Source: Mediterranea massiliensis (lineage in GTDB: Bacteria; Bacteroidota; Bacteroidia; Bacteroidales; Bacteroidaceae). Taken from it: a stretch of 43,711 nt of DNA. Made by a program: the position numbers and the translations under genes. Numbering within the stretch: the stretch's first letter is position 1; every line of letters begins with the position of its first letter. Shown here piece after piece: positions 16,342-25,773 of the stretch. The stretch is from assembly GCA_015060685.1 (NCBI GenBank), contig SUXZ01000021.1, positions 1-43,711 on the forward strand. Reading direction: 5' to 3'. The notes under the pieces are model-generated. The model had not been told where the DNA came from, did not search any database, and was given only the letters and a program-made list of their open reading frames with translations.

Positions 16342-17664
16342 TTATTCAAGGTATTTAGTAATCTTTCCGCTGATTTGAAGTAGGGAGATTTCGCAAAGTT
16401 TGGTGTTGTACTCGGCGGCAAGGATGCGTTCTTCGGCATCGAGCAGGCTCTTTTGTGCTTCGCGCATCTCGATACCCGAGAGGTCGCCCAGCATGTAGCG
16501 TTCCATGGCAATGTCGTGATTGTCCTTGGCGGCAATCAGGTTCTGACGTTCCAACTTCAGCATTTTCAGGTTATTCTGGTAGGCTTGCCACAAGTTGCTG
16601 AGGTCGGCACGTAAGGCTTGCTCCAGCTCGTTGCGTTCCAGACGGGCGTTCTGTACGGCGATTCGTGCATTCTTGCGTTCGCGGCTTCGGTTTCCATCAA
16701 ACAGTTTGAAACCTATCGTTACGCCAAAATTGGGCCCGAAGTTGCTGCGCTTGCTGTTGGCGGCAATCTCGTAGCGGTTGTGCGAGTAGCCGTATCCGGC
16801 ATTCAGACGAAGGTAGGGATAGTCGCGTGCGCACACCTTCTTATAATCCAATTGCGCCAAGCGGTTGCTTTGCTCTGCCTTCAGTAAGTTGGCGTTGACC
16901 TGCATGGTGGCATTCCATAACTCCTCGAAATCCAATGTGGCATTCACGTCGATGAGGCTGTCTTGAGTATGGATAGGTTGATCCACGTTTTCGTTGGCCA
17001 TCAGCTCGTTGAGCTGGATGCGCGAAGTGTGTAGCAACTCCTGTTGCTTCATGTATTGGGCACTATCGGCATTGAAGTCCACCTTGGCTTGTTGGTAATC
17101 CAATCGCGAGAAGTTACCGATGTGGTAGCGCTCTTCCACAATGCGCAAACGCTCTTTGGAGAGTGAAACCGCATAGCGGAAATTCTTCAGACGGATGGTC
17201 TGTTGGACGAAGTTATAGTACTCGGCGGCCAAGTTGGCTATCAGGTCTTCTACAGCGATGCGCGTGTTTGTTTCGCCTTGTCGTTCCAACTCCTTCAACC
17301 GTTGGTAGTTGGCTTGGATGTTGAAGCCATCGAAGATGGTCCAGTTCAAGCTGACTCTGGCATCCAGTGTCTGGTTGAATACTCCGTTTTCTTCGATCGT
17401 TTCACCGGTTGCCCTAAGCGTGCTCTTTGTATTGTCAATGTTTCCGTTATATCCGGCCGAGAGGTCTAACGTAGGTAGGTATCCGGCATTGGCAAGGGTA
17501 GCGTTGTTGTGTGAAACACGCTCCTGGTTGCGTACTATCTGCAACGAGTAGTTGTTGATGAGTCCCTTTTCCAAACACGACTTCAGTGTGTAGGAGGCTA
17601 TTTGTTGTGCACAGGTAGTTGTTACACAAAGGGCTGCTATGATAAGTAATAGATTCCGTTTCAT
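16342..17664 (-). CDS. TolC-family outer-membrane efflux channel
   Basis: A 440-residue outer-membrane factor of a tripartite efflux pump. The signal peptide is about 1-19 (cleavage near TCAQ). Two repeated coiled-coil halves of the OEP fold are visible (about 25-220 and 240-430), rich in heptad-like Leu/Ala and with the usual NLWQAYQNN and LERQNLIAAKDN-type helices. It is last in the operon. Its ATG overlaps the stop codon of the RND gene by one base (TAATG), showing translational coupling. The substrate cannot be predicted. Confidence 0.93.
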   Translation of the reverse strand: MKRNLLLIIAALCVTTTCAQQIASYTLKSCLEKGLINNYSLQIVRNQERVSHNNATLANAGYLPTLDLSAGYNGNIDNTKSTLRATGETIEENGVFNQTLDARVSLNWTIFDGFNIQANYQRLKELERQGETNTRIAVEDLIANLAAEYYNFVQQTIRLKNFRYAVSLSKERLRIVEERYHIGNFSRLDYQQAKVDFNADSAQYMKQQELLHTSRIQLNELMANENVDQPIHTQDSLIDVNATLDFEELWNATMQVNANLLKAEQSNRLAQLDYKKVCARDYPYLRLNAGYGYSHNRYEIAANSKRSNFGPNFGVTIGFKLFDGNRSRERKNARIAVQNARLERNELEQALRADLSNLWQAYQNNLKMLKLERQNLIAAKDNHDIAMERYMLGDLSGIEMREAQKSLLDAEERILAAEYNTKLCEISLLQISGKITKYLE

Positions 17665-20600
17665 TATTCTTGAGTTCTACTGGTAGATATATAAAGGTAT
17701 ATGGCCGGTACGATGTACATGGTGAGTACGGTAGATACTAACATACCGCCCACAACGGCAACACCCATGGCGATACGCTGGTTGCAACCTTCGCCTGTGG
17801 CAAAGGCCAGTGGAAGGAGCCCTAAGATGGTCGATGCACTGGTCATCAAGATGGGGCGCAAGCGTTGTTGGGCAGCTTCTTTGATAGCTGTGATTTTATC
17901 TATTCCGGCTTCCTGCTTCTGGTTGGCAAACTCCACAATCAAGATACCGTTCTTTGCTACCAAACCAATCAGCATGATGATTCCAATCTGACTGAAGATG
18001 TTCATGGTAATGCCACTGAAGTGCATGAAAATCAGCGCACCGGCAATGGCCAATGGCACCGTGAGCATGATGACAAGCGGGTCTTTGAAACTTTCGAATT
18101 GGGCTGATAGGATAAGGTAAATCAGCACAATGGCCAATAAGAAGGCAAACATCAGGCTCGATGAACTTTCGCGATACTCTTTCGATTCGCCCGAGAGTGC
18201 AGTACGGAAAGTGTCGTCCAATGTCTCGGCTGCTATGCGGTCCATCTCGTCAAGTCCCTGGCCAATGGTTTTGCCTTCGGCCAAACCAGCCGAAACCGTA
18301 GCCGAAACGAAACGGTTGTAGCGGTACAATTGCGGAGGAGCAATGCCGTTTTCAAGTTCGATGAGGTTATCCAACTGAATCATGTCGCCATTGGAACTAC
18401 GGATATAGATACCTTTCAGGTTGGCCGGCTTGTTTCGTTGTTGCCGGTTAATCTCGCCCAAGATTTCGTATTGCTTGCCGTTCATGTAGAAATAGCCCAT
18501 ACGCTGACCGCTCAATCCATATTGCAAGGTCTGGGCAATGTCTCGTGTACTGATGCCCATGATGCTGGCTTTGTCGCGGTTGATGTTGATGCGTGCTTCC
18601 GGTTTGCTGAACTTCAGGTTCACGTCAGCCATCTGGAAGATAGGACTTTCATCGACCTTTGCCATGAAGGTTGGCAAAACCTCTTGCAACTTTTCGATGC
18701 TTGTGGCTTGAAGAACATATTGTATCGGCATGCCACCGCGTCGTCCGCCGAACGAAGAGGATTGTTGTACAAACGAACGTGCCTTTGTCTTTCGCTGAAC
18801 AGCAGCCGAAATCTTTTCTGCCACCTCCATCTGCGAGTAGTTGCGTTCGCTCATGTCCTTCAGCGTTATCTGTACGCTACCGCTACCGCTCGATACGCGT
18901 GCCGTTACGGCTTGAGCATCGGGTAGGATAGAATCGACCAGCAGGTTGATGTCCTCGGTATAGTCGCGGATGTATTCGTAAGTGATGCCTTCGGGACCTC
19001 TTGTGTTGATGTTGATGCGTGAGCGGTCTTCCATAGGAGCCATTTCGGCAGGGATGGTATTCCACAACACCATAATCAGCACCATCATGATGGCAATGAA
19101 AGGCAGTGCCAGCCATTTTTTGTTGATGAATGCTTTCAGCGATTTGCTGTAGATGTTATTCAAACCCACAAAGAATGGCTCGGTAATTTCGTAGAACCAA
19201 CCCTGGTTTTCGCGTTTTACCAATAGTTTGGTTGCCAACATCGGAGTGAAGGTAAGGGCGGCTACCGACGAGATGATTACGGCTCCCGATACCACCATGC
19301 TGAATTCTCGGAACAGACGACCGGTAGTTCCCTCCATAAACACAATGGGGAAGAATACGGCTACCAGTGTAATGGTGGTCGAGATGACCGCAAAGAAAAT
19401 CTCCTTGGCTCCTTCGATGCCCGCCTCTTTGGGTTCCATCCCTCGCTCAATGCGCACATAGATATTCTCGGTCATTACGATGGCATCGTCCACTACCAAG
19501 CCCACGGCAAGTACTACTGCTAGCATTGACAATACGTTGATGGAGAAGCCGGCCAAGTACATCACAAAGAACGAACCGATAAGCGATACCGGAATTACGA
19601 TACAAGGTACCAGCGTTACACGCCAGTCGCGCAAGAAGAGGAAGATAATGATGATTACCAATACAAAGGCTTCGTAAACCGTGTTCTTTACTTCGTTGAT
19701 AGAGGCACGGATGAATCGGGTGTTGTCGAAACCATAACTGTAAGTAACATCCTCCGGAAGGTCTTTCTTCATGCGTTCCATGCGTTCATATACCGCATCG
19801 GCAATCTCAATGTGATTGGCACCGGGTTGAGGCACTACAACTACGCCAACCATGGGCACACCGTTCATCTTCATGTAGCTCTTGATGTCGGCAGGTCCCA
19901 GCTCGGCACGGCCCACATCGCTGAAGCGAACCACCCTGCTGGCATCCTCTTTCAATACCAGGTTATTGAATTGTTCGGCAGTGTACATCAAACCAAGCGT
20001 ACGGATAGTCAGCTCGGTAGTGTTTCCTTCGATACTGCCCGATGGCAATTCTACGTTCTGTCTGTCCACAGCATTCTTGATGTCCATGGGAGTGATGCCA
20101 TAACCGGCCATCTTGGCAGGGTCGAGCCACAAGCGCATGGAGTATCTCTTTTCACCCCAGATGCTTACACCACTAACGTCGCTGATGGTTTGGAGTTGCT
20201 CCTTTACCGTCAGGTCGGCAATTTCGCTAAGTTCCAGTAGCGAACGTTTGTCGCTCTGCAACGCCACCATTAAAATAGGTGTAGCGTCGGCATCGGCCTT
20301 CGATACGGTTGGAGGGTCGCAGTCGCGTGGAAGGAAGCGTTGGGCACGCGATACCTTGTCGCGCACGTCATTGGCAGCAGTTTCCAAATCTACCGACAAC
20401 TCGAATTCTACCGTGATTCGGGAAGAACCTTGTTGGCTCACACTCGATAGCGAACGGATGCCGGGAATACCATTGATGTTCTGTTCCAACGGTTCGGTAA
20501 TCTGGTTCTCTATAACTTCGGCATTTGCTCCCGGATAGGAACAGGATACCGAGATGATGGGGTTATCTACCGATGGGTACTCTCTAACACCCAGATAGGT

Positions 20601-20687
20601 ATAGCCGATTACGCCTAATAATACGATAATCAGCGTAATAACGGTGGCCAATACCGGCCGCCTGATACTTAGTTCTGATATGTTCAT
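17664..20687 (-). CDS. RND-family inner-membrane efflux transporter (AcrB-like, HAE1)
   Basis: A 1007-residue proton-driven inner-membrane pump. Twelve membrane helices are expected, split by two large periplasmic loops. TM1 starts near residue 10 (IRRPVLATVITLIIVLLGV). The proton-relay pair Asp400-Asp401 is present in VVLAVGLVVDDAIVMTEN, and the matching lysine lies in MLIGLVAKNGILIVEFAN. Length and motifs fit the HAE1 drug/hydrophobe group and not the heavy-metal group. It begins 5 bp after the adaptor gene and overlaps the TolC gene by one base, so the order is adaptor-pump-channel. No local TetR/AraC regulator is visible. Confidence 0.95.
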   Translation of the reverse strand: MNISELSIRRPVLATVITLIIVLLGVIGYTYLGVREYPSVDNPIISVSCSYPGANAEVIENQITEPLEQNINGIPGIRSLSSVSQQGSSRITVEFELSVDLETAANDVRDKVSRAQRFLPRDCDPPTVSKADADATPILMVALQSDKRSLLELSEIADLTVKEQLQTISDVSGVSIWGEKRYSMRLWLDPAKMAGYGITPMDIKNAVDRQNVELPSGSIEGNTTELTIRTLGLMYTAEQFNNLVLKEDASRVVRFSDVGRAELGPADIKSYMKMNGVPMVGVVVVPQPGANHIEIADAVYERMERMKKDLPEDVTYSYGFDNTRFIRASINEVKNTVYEAFVLVIIIIFLFLRDWRVTLVPCIVIPVSLIGSFFVMYLAGFSINVLSMLAVVLAVGLVVDDAIVMTENIYVRIERGMEPKEAGIEGAKEIFFAVISTTITLVAVFFPIVFMEGTTGRLFREFSMVVSGAVIISSVAALTFTPMLATKLLVKRENQGWFYEITEPFFVGLNNIYSKSLKAFINKKWLALPFIAIMMVLIMVLWNTIPAEMAPMEDRSRININTRGPEGITYEYIRDYTEDINLLVDSILPDAQAVTARVSSGSGSVQITLKDMSERNYSQMEVAEKISAAVQRKTKARSFVQQSSSFGGRRGGMPIQYVLQATSIEKLQEVLPTFMAKVDESPIFQMADVNLKFSKPEARININRDKASIMGISTRDIAQTLQYGLSGQRMGYFYMNGKQYEILGEINRQQRNKPANLKGIYIRSSNGDMIQLDNLIELENGIAPPQLYRYNRFVSATVSAGLAEGKTIGQGLDEMDRIAAETLDDTFRTALSGESKEYRESSSSLMFAFLLAIVLIYLILSAQFESFKDPLVIMLTVPLAIAGALIFMHFSGITMNIFSQIGIIMLIGLVAKNGILIVEFANQKQEAGIDKITAIKEAAQQRLRPILMTSASTILGLLPLAFATGEGCNQRIAMGVAVVGGMLVSTVLTMYIVPAIYLYISTSRTQE

Positions 20688-20692
20688 AAGGC

Positions 20693-21775
20693 TTAATCGA
20701 TATGATCTAATGTAACATCCAATCCTGTGCGAAGTTGCAGTGTGCCCGATACAATGATGGTATCGCCAATGCTCAATCCGTTAAGTACTTGTACATCCTT
20801 TTCGGTACGTATTCCTGTAGTGATTTCTACGGGAATGGCCTTGCCGTTTTGGTAGCGGAACACCTTGTCCTTACCCATTTCGGGAACGATGGCTTGGCTT
20901 GGCACTACCAATGCATCCGCTACCTCTTGGTTGGTCAGCGTGATGCTGGCATATCGTCCTGGCATGATGCTTCCGTTGCTGTTGGGGTAGAGCGCACGCA
21001 TGGTAAGTGTGTGTGTTTCCAAATCGATTTTTGATTCGCGTGCATATACTTTTGCATGGAATGGCGACAGTTTTCCTTCCAGTGTAAAGCTGAGGTTTGT
21101 TCCGGGCTTGATGTCTCCGGCATATCGTTCGGGGATAGCGAACTCTATCTTTAAGGGCGATACCTTGGTCAGTTTAGCCACGATGGTGCTGGGCGAGGCA
21201 AATTGTCCTACACTGACTTGGCGCAAACCGATGATGCCATCGAAAGGGGCTCGAAGCTCGGTCTGTTGTATGTTGGCTTCCACCAAGTCGATGTCGGCAT
21301 TCAGTGTGGCCAGTTCGGTCTTTACCTGTTCGTAGGCCTCCTTACTGACGGCATCTCGTTCGAGCAGTGCGTTTTGGCGGAATACACGGTCTTCGGCCAG
21401 CTTCAGTTGCGAAACCAGTCGTTGCAGTTGTGCGCGCAACGGGCGGTCGTTTACCTTAGCCAATAGTTGGCCCTTCTTTACATAAGTGCCTTCTTCGAAG
21501 TTGATTTCTGTGATTTTACCGGACGATTCGAATGACAAGTCCACCTCTTCGTCGGGTAGTGTAATGCCGGTGATGGGGATTTCTTCCTTTAATAATTGTG
21601 GTTTGATGATGATGGCGTTTACGTTCAACGCTCTTCTGCCTCGGCTTTGGTTGGCCATTACTTGGTTGGCAGAGCTTAATTCTTCATTTTCTTTGGGCAT
21701 GCTTGTATAGATGCCTCCGGCAATCAGCAGGGCACCAATACCAATGAATATGCCCCATTTTGTCTTCTTATTCAT
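20693..21775 (-). CDS. Periplasmic adaptor (membrane fusion protein) of RND efflux system
   Basis: A 360-residue adaptor that links the RND pump to the TolC channel. An N-terminal membrane anchor (about 8-24) is present and no lipobox cysteine is seen. Then follow the two half-lipoyl segments (GKITEINFEEGTYVKKGQLLAKV near 90-110 and APFDGIIGLRQVSVGQF near 175-195) around a short alpha-helical hairpin, then the beta-barrel and membrane-proximal domains. It is first in the operon. A TATTTTTG box upstream supports transcription starting here. Confidence 0.94.
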   Translation of the reverse strand: MNKKTKWGIFIGIGALLIAGGIYTSMPKENEELSSANQVMANQSRGRRALNVNAIIIKPQLLKEEIPITGITLPDEEVDLSFESSGKITEINFEEGTYVKKGQLLAKVNDRPLRAQLQRLVSQLKLAEDRVFRQNALLERDAVSKEAYEQVKTELATLNADIDLVEANIQQTELRAPFDGIIGLRQVSVGQFASPSTIVAKLTKVSPLKIEFAIPERYAGDIKPGTNLSFTLEGKLSPFHAKVYARESKIDLETHTLTMRALYPNSNGSIMPGRYASITLTNQEVADALVVPSQAIVPEMGKDKVFRYQNGKAIPVEITTGIRTEKDVQVLNGLSIGDTIIVSGTLQLRTGLDVTLDHID

Positions 21776-21804
21776 GTTGTAATGGGTGTTTTGAGAGTAT
21801 TTGA

Positions 21805-21833
21805 CAAAAATAAGAAGAATTTATGAAAACAAA
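21805..21833 (-). promoter_or_regulatory. Probable promoter of the efflux operon
   Basis: On the minus strand TATTTTTG (21812 down to 21805) matches TAnnTTTG, and TTTG (21833 down to 21830) lies 17 bp upstream, slightly shorter than the usual 19-21. The adaptor ATG is about 30 nt downstream. Confidence 0.5.
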
Positions 21834-21873
21834 TCTTAAAAAGTGGCGGTAGTGTATTAAAGAAATTTAAGAG

Positions 21874-22806
21874 TTAGTAGGCTGAGCGGTATTTCCCCTC
21901 CTCCTTATCTTCCAACATATTGAGGTATGAATTGTAGCGCGATTCGCTAATAAAATGGTTTTCAACGGCTTCTCTGACGGCACAGCCCGGTTCGTTGCGA
22001 TGGGTGCAATTCCCGTATTTGCAATCGGCCGATGTTCGGAAAATTTCGGGGAAGTAGTGGCCTATTTCTTCTTCCTCCATGTCGAAGGTGCCGAATCCTT
22101 TGATACCAGGGGTGTCTATCAGGTAGCCGTTTTGGGGCAGTTCGAACATCTCGGAGAAGGTGGTGGTGTGCATACCTTTCTTATGCACAGATGATATTTC
22201 GCCTGTTTTGGCGGTTGCATCGGGCAGGATGGCGTTGATAAGGGTAGATTTCCCTACGCCAGAGTGGCCGGATAGCAGGGTGATTTTGCCTTCAAGTTCG
22301 CTGGATAGCGCATCTATGCCAATGTTTTGCTTGGCCGACACCTTGAAACAGGGATACCCGATGCTGGTGTAGAGGTGGATAAGCGCGTCCAGGTAACTGT
22401 TCTCTTCCTCGTTGTATGCATCTATCTTGTTGAATATCAGTTTGACGGGCACGCGATAGGCTTCGGCCGATGCGAGGAAACGGTCGATGAAGGTAGTCGA
22501 TGTTTCGGGATAGCTGACGGTAACAATCAGCATACATTGGTCCAAGTTGGCTGCAATGATGTGCGACTGTTTGGAGAGGTTAGAGGCGCGTCGGATGATG
22601 TAGTTCTTGCGGTCTTCTATTTCGCTGATAAAGGCTGTTCCCTCTTGGTTAAGGATGATGTTTACGTAGTCGCCCACCGCTACAGGGTTGGTGCTTCGTA
22701 TCCCTTTCAGTCGGAAGTTGCCTTTTATTTTACACTCTACACAATTTCCCTCGTCAGTTTTTACTAAATACCAACTTCCTGTATTCTTAATTACTAATCC
22801 CCTCAT
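21874..22806 (-). CDS. rsgA: Ribosome small subunit-dependent GTPase A
   Basis: A 310-residue circularly permuted GTPase that helps late maturation of the 30S subunit. An N-terminal OB-fold (about 1-65) is followed by G4 NKID (126-129), G1 GHSGVGKST (180-188) and G3 DTPG (231-234), the permuted G4-G1-G3 order. The C-terminal zinc-binding motif has Cys262, Cys267, His269 and Cys275. Length and motifs are standard. It lies 56 bp downstream of frr with a hairpin between. Confidence 0.97.
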   Translation of the reverse strand: MRGLVIKNTGSWYLVKTDEGNCVECKIKGNFRLKGIRSTNPVAVGDYVNIILNQEGTAFISEIEDRKNYIIRRASNLSKQSHIIAANLDQCMLIVTVSYPETSTTFIDRFLASAEAYRVPVKLIFNKIDAYNEEENSYLDALIHLYTSIGYPCFKVSAKQNIGIDALSSELEGKITLLSGHSGVGKSTLINAILPDATAKTGEISSVHKKGMHTTTFSEMFELPQNGYLIDTPGIKGFGTFDMEEEEIGHYFPEIFRTSADCKYGNCTHRNEPGCAVREAVENHFISESRYNSYLNMLEDKEEGKYRSAY

Positions 22807-22818
22807 GCTTATAAATCT

Positions 22819-22854
22819 AAAGAGGGTGAGCCATTGTTTTGACGCACCCTCTTT
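22819..22854 (-). terminator. Hairpin downstream of frr
   Basis: AAAGAGGGTG (22819-22828) and CACCCTCTTT (22845-22854) form a perfect 10-bp stem with a 16-nt loop. On the minus strand it is followed by AGATTT, a weak T-tract. It probably ends the pyrH-frr transcript before rsgA. Confidence 0.7.
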
Positions 22855-22862
22855 GTTGGATT

Positions 22863-23423
22863 TTATACCGTCATAATTTCTTTTTCCTTGGCTGCAAACA
22901 TGTCATCAATCTGCTTGATGTACTTGTCGTGCAACTTTTGCAATTTCTCTTCGCCACCCTTTTGTGCATCTTCTGCCAGGCCGTCCTTAACGGCTTTCTT
23001 TAATGCATCGATGGTGTCGCGACGGGCGTTACGCACACTAACCTTAGCTGTTTCGGCTTCGCCTTTACATTGTTTGGCCAGTTGCTTACGGCGCTCTTCG
23101 GTCAATGGCGGAATGCCGATGCGGATAATCTCACCATTGTTTTCGGGCATAATGCCGAGTGGCGAGTCGATGATTGCCTTTTCAATGACACGGAACATGC
23201 TCTTGTCCCAAGGCTTGATGGCAATGCTTCGTGCATCGGGGGTAGTTACTGCTGCTACGTTGTTGATGGGCACCATGCTTCCGTATGAATCTACTCGGAT
23301 GCCGTCCAACAAACGTACGTCTGCTTTACCTGCGCGGATGTGTGCCAATGCATCTTCCAGATACATTACGGCCATATCCATCTTCTCTTGTGCTTCGTTC
23401 AAAATTTCTTTAACGTCTGCCAT
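22863..23423 (-). CDS. frr: Ribosome recycling factor
   Basis: A 186-residue factor that separates ribosomal subunits after termination, together with EF-G. Family motifs are clear: the start [19 protein letters not shown], the [18 protein letters not shown] segment, and [13 protein letters not shown] near 132-144. The length is nearly identical to that of the E. coli protein. It follows pyrH, the common pyrH-frr order, with an 82-bp repeat-rich gap between them. Confidence 0.98.
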   Translation of the reverse strand: MADVKEILNEAQEKMDMAVMYLEDALAHIRAGKADVRLLDGIRVDSYGSMVPINNVAAVTTPDARSIAIKPWDKSMFRVIEKAIIDSPLGIMPENNGEIIRIGIPPLTEERRKQLAKQCKGEAETAKVSVRNARRDTIDALKKAVKDGLAEDAQKGGEEKLQKLHDKYIKQIDDMFAAKEKEIMTV

Positions 23424-23505
23424 AGCTGATATAATTTTGAATTATGATTTTTGAATTATGAATTCTGCTTGACTACTTAACTACTCACTACTTGACTACT
23501 AATCT
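23424..23505. repeat. Repeat-rich spacer between pyrH and frr
   Basis: TTTGAATTATGA occurs twice, 14 nt apart (23436-23447 and 23450-23461). Next to it ACTACT recurs at 23472, 23480, 23487 and 23495, that is every 7-8 nt; on the minus strand these read as GTAGT-NA heptads like the GTGATTA repeats elsewhere in the window. No terminator or promoter consensus is visible. Confidence 0.6.
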
Positions 23506-24216
23506 TTAGTTGTGGACAAGTGTACCGATGCCTTCGCCGGCCATAACCTTCTTCAGGTTTCCTACGGTATCCATGTCGAACACAATGATGGGGAGGTTGT
23601 TCTCTTTGCACATGCAGATGGCCGAGAGGTCCATCACCTTCAAGCCGCGTTCCAATACCTCGTCGTAAGTGATGTGGTCGAACTTGGTTGCGGTTGGGTC
23701 TTTCTCGGGGTCGGCGGTATATACACCATCCACACGCGTACCTTTCAGCATTACGTCGGCTTCGATTTCAATACCACGAAGTGACGAACCTGTATCGGTA
23801 GTGAAGAACGGGTTGCCTGTGCCGGCCGACATAATCACCACTTCGCCGGCCTCCATAGCATCGATGGCTTTCCATTTGCTATAAAACTCGCCGATGGGTT
23901 CCATGCGGATGGCGGTCAGTACGCGGGCTTTTACACCAGCAGCTACCAATGCTGAGCTTAGGGCCAAACTGTTGATGACGGTTGCCAACATACCCATCTG
24001 GTCGCCCTTCACACGGTCGAATCCCTTGTTGGCACCACTCAATCCGCGGAAGATGTTTCCACCACCAATCACGATACCAATTTGGATACCCATTTCATGG
24101 ATTTCTTTAATCTGTGCAGCATATTCGGCCAATCGTTTTTCGTCGATGCCATATTGCTTTTCGCCCATCAAGCTTTCGCCGCTGAGCTTTAATAAGATTC
24201 TTTTATAGTTTGCCAT
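23506..24216 (-). CDS. pyrH: UMP kinase
   Basis: A 236-residue amino-acid-kinase-fold enzyme that phosphorylates UMP to UDP in pyrimidine synthesis. The N-terminal ATP-site motif KRILLKLSGESLMG is present, then IGIVIGGGNIFRG, the uridylate-binding region GTGNPFFTTDT (about 133-143), and DGVYTADPEKDP. Length is standard for bacterial PyrH. A TATGTTTG box lies 28-35 nt upstream of the start. Confidence 0.98.
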   Translation of the reverse strand: MANYKRILLKLSGESLMGEKQYGIDEKRLAEYAAQIKEIHEMGIQIGIVIGGGNIFRGLSGANKGFDRVKGDQMGMLATVINSLALSSALVAAGVKARVLTAIRMEPIGEFYSKWKAIDAMEAGEVVIMSAGTGNPFFTTDTGSSLRGIEIEADVMLKGTRVDGVYTADPEKDPTATKFDHITYDEVLERGLKVMDLSAICMCKENNLPIIVFDMDTVGNLKKVMAGEGIGTLVHN

Positions 24217-24243
24217 TTTCGTGCAGTTTTACGTTTATTTCTG

Positions 24244-24251
24244 CAAACATA
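24244..24251 (-). promoter_or_regulatory. -7 promoter element for pyrH
   Basis: Minus-strand TATGTTTG matches TAnnTTTG. No good TTTG was found 19-21 bp upstream, so only the -7 box is supported. Confidence 0.45.
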
Positions 24252-24377
24252 CTAAAAATATCTCAATACTTGCTAAATCTGTGCAATTATTTCTTTTGGG
24301 TGGCAAACTATTTCGAGATAGAATGTAATCTATCCTTACAAACTAAAAACAGTATGAAAAAGGCTTTATAGAATTTT

Positions 24378-24456
24378 CCTCGTGAGGGAGATAATCTACC
24401 CTCGTGGGGAAAAATTTTTTCTCTCGTGAGGAAAAAAATTCTGCTTCGTAGGGGTG
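24378..24456. repeat. 22-nt-period array of CTCGTGAG dyads (4 units)
   Basis: TCGTGAGGG, TCGTGGGGA, TCGTGAGGA and TCGTAGGGG start at 24380, 24402, 24424 and 24446, exactly 22 nt apart each time. The first three units are centred on a short dyad (CCTCGTGAGG, CCCTCGTGGGG, CTCGTGAG) and are separated by AT-rich spacers, often with A or T runs. The array lies between the MATE stop codon and the pyrH promoter. Position 24252-24377 shows nothing else beyond a small GATAG/CTATC dyad. Confidence 0.75.
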
Positions 24457-24480
24457 TTTTTTGAAGATTAGGAATTTGTT

Positions 24481-25773
24481 TTACAACCGACGGCTGAGCA
24501 GTGTCTGCACAATGCCGCGAATCAGCAAGTAACTGATGAAAGCCAGCCATAGGGCATGGTTGCCTAAATCGTTTTTTAGCAAGAAGTAGAGTAGGAAGTA
24601 GGCAGTGGCGGCACAAAACATGGAGAGCAACATGCCGCGGGTGTAGGTGCAGCCAATGTAGATGCCGTCCCAAACAAAGGCAGCCATACCAGCAAGGGGG
24701 ATGGCAACAGCCCATGGGAAGTAGTCACTCGATGCCGTTATCACCGATTGCTCGTTGGTGAGCAGTCCTAAGAATCCTTCACCACCCACTATATATAATA
24801 AGGTGAATAGCACAGTTACCATGCCACCCCAACCGAACAGGTGGCGGATGGTTTGCTGCAAACCTTGACGATTCCCTTCGCCCAAGTAGCGGCCGGCCAA
24901 TGCTTCGCCGGCAAAGGCAAAGCCATCCATGATGTAGGAGTAGAGGGTAAAAAGTTGCATCAGTAAAGTGTTGACGGCCAGTATCACTTCGCCTTGCGAA
25001 GCCCCCGTTGAGGTAAAGAACAGGGTGACGGCCACCAGACAAAGCGTGCGAAGGAAGATGTCGCGATTCACTTGGAAGAAACGCATCAAGGCACTTTTCT
25101 CCCATACCTCTTTAGTGAAATGCAGCCAATCGGAATAGCTCCCGTAATTCCTGAACAACAATATGATAGCCATCCCAAAGCCGGCGTATTGTGCAATCAG
25201 TGTGCCAAGTGCCACACCCTCTACCTTCATACCGCCAAGATATACCAGACAAAGGCTGGCTGCGATGTTCACTACATTCTGGCAGATGGCTATCCACATG
25301 GGGATGCGGCTGTTTTGCATACCAATAAACCATCCCGTCAGGCTATAAAGTCCAAGCATGGCAGGGGCTCCCCAAATGCATATATGAAAATAGGTGGTAG
25401 CAAACGACTCTACTTCGTCGGTGGGCTGGATAATGCTGAATGCCAGTCGGCAGATGGGTAGTTGCAAGCAGACAAGCAGGGCGGCAATGCTGAACGCAAT
25501 GCCTAATGAGCGTTGAAGCAATAGTTTGATTTCCTGCTTGTTGTTGGATCCGTAGGCTTGCGAGGTCATGCCGCTGGTACCCATACGCAGGAATCCGAAT
25601 ATCCAATAGATGAGGTTGAACATCATACCACCCACGGCAATGGCACCAATATATGAGGTGGCACCAAGATGGCCTACAATGGCTACATCCACCAATCCGA
25701 GCAACGGCACGGTGATGTTGCTCAGGATAGAAGGTAGGGCAATGTTCAATATCTGTCGGTCGATAGGTTTCAT
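24481..25773 (-). CDS. MATE-family multidrug/toxic-compound exporter (DinF-like)
   Basis: A 430-residue inner-membrane cation-coupled exporter with about 12 hydrophobic helices. The start MKPIDRQILNIALPSILSNITVPLLGLVD and the following VAIVGHLG are typical of the DinF branch of MATE proteins. The two symmetrical halves meet near residue 220. It is the last gene of the yraN-birA-MATE operon; its ATG overlaps the birA stop codon (ATGA). The substrate is unknown. Confidence 0.93.
   Translation of the reverse strand: MKPIDRQILNIALPSILSNITVPLLGLVDVAIVGHLGATSYIGAIAVGGMMFNLIYWIFGFLRMGTSGMTSQAYGSNNKQEIKLLLQRSLGIAFSIAALLVCLQLPICRLAFSIIQPTDEVESFATTYFHICIWGAPAMLGLYSLTGWFIGMQNSRIPMWIAICQNVVNIAASLCLVYLGGMKVEGVALGTLIAQYAGFGMAIILLFRNYGSYSDWLHFTKEVWEKSALMRFFQVNRDIFLRTLCLVAVTLFFTSTGASQGEVILAVNTLLMQLFTLYSYIMDGFAFAGEALAGRYLGEGNRQGLQQTIRHLFGWGGMVTVLFTLLYIVGGEGFLGLLTNEQSVITASSDYFPWAVAIPLAGMAAFVWDGIYIGCTYTRGMLLSMFCAATAYFLLYFLLKNDLGNHALWLAFISYLLIRGIVQTLLSRRL

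Noticed and set aside
24308..24715. 135-codon minus-strand open frame running through the 22-nt array
   Set aside because: It overlaps the 3' end of the MATE gene in another frame, has a Cys/His/Leu-rich shadow composition, and its C-terminal part merely translates the repeat array.
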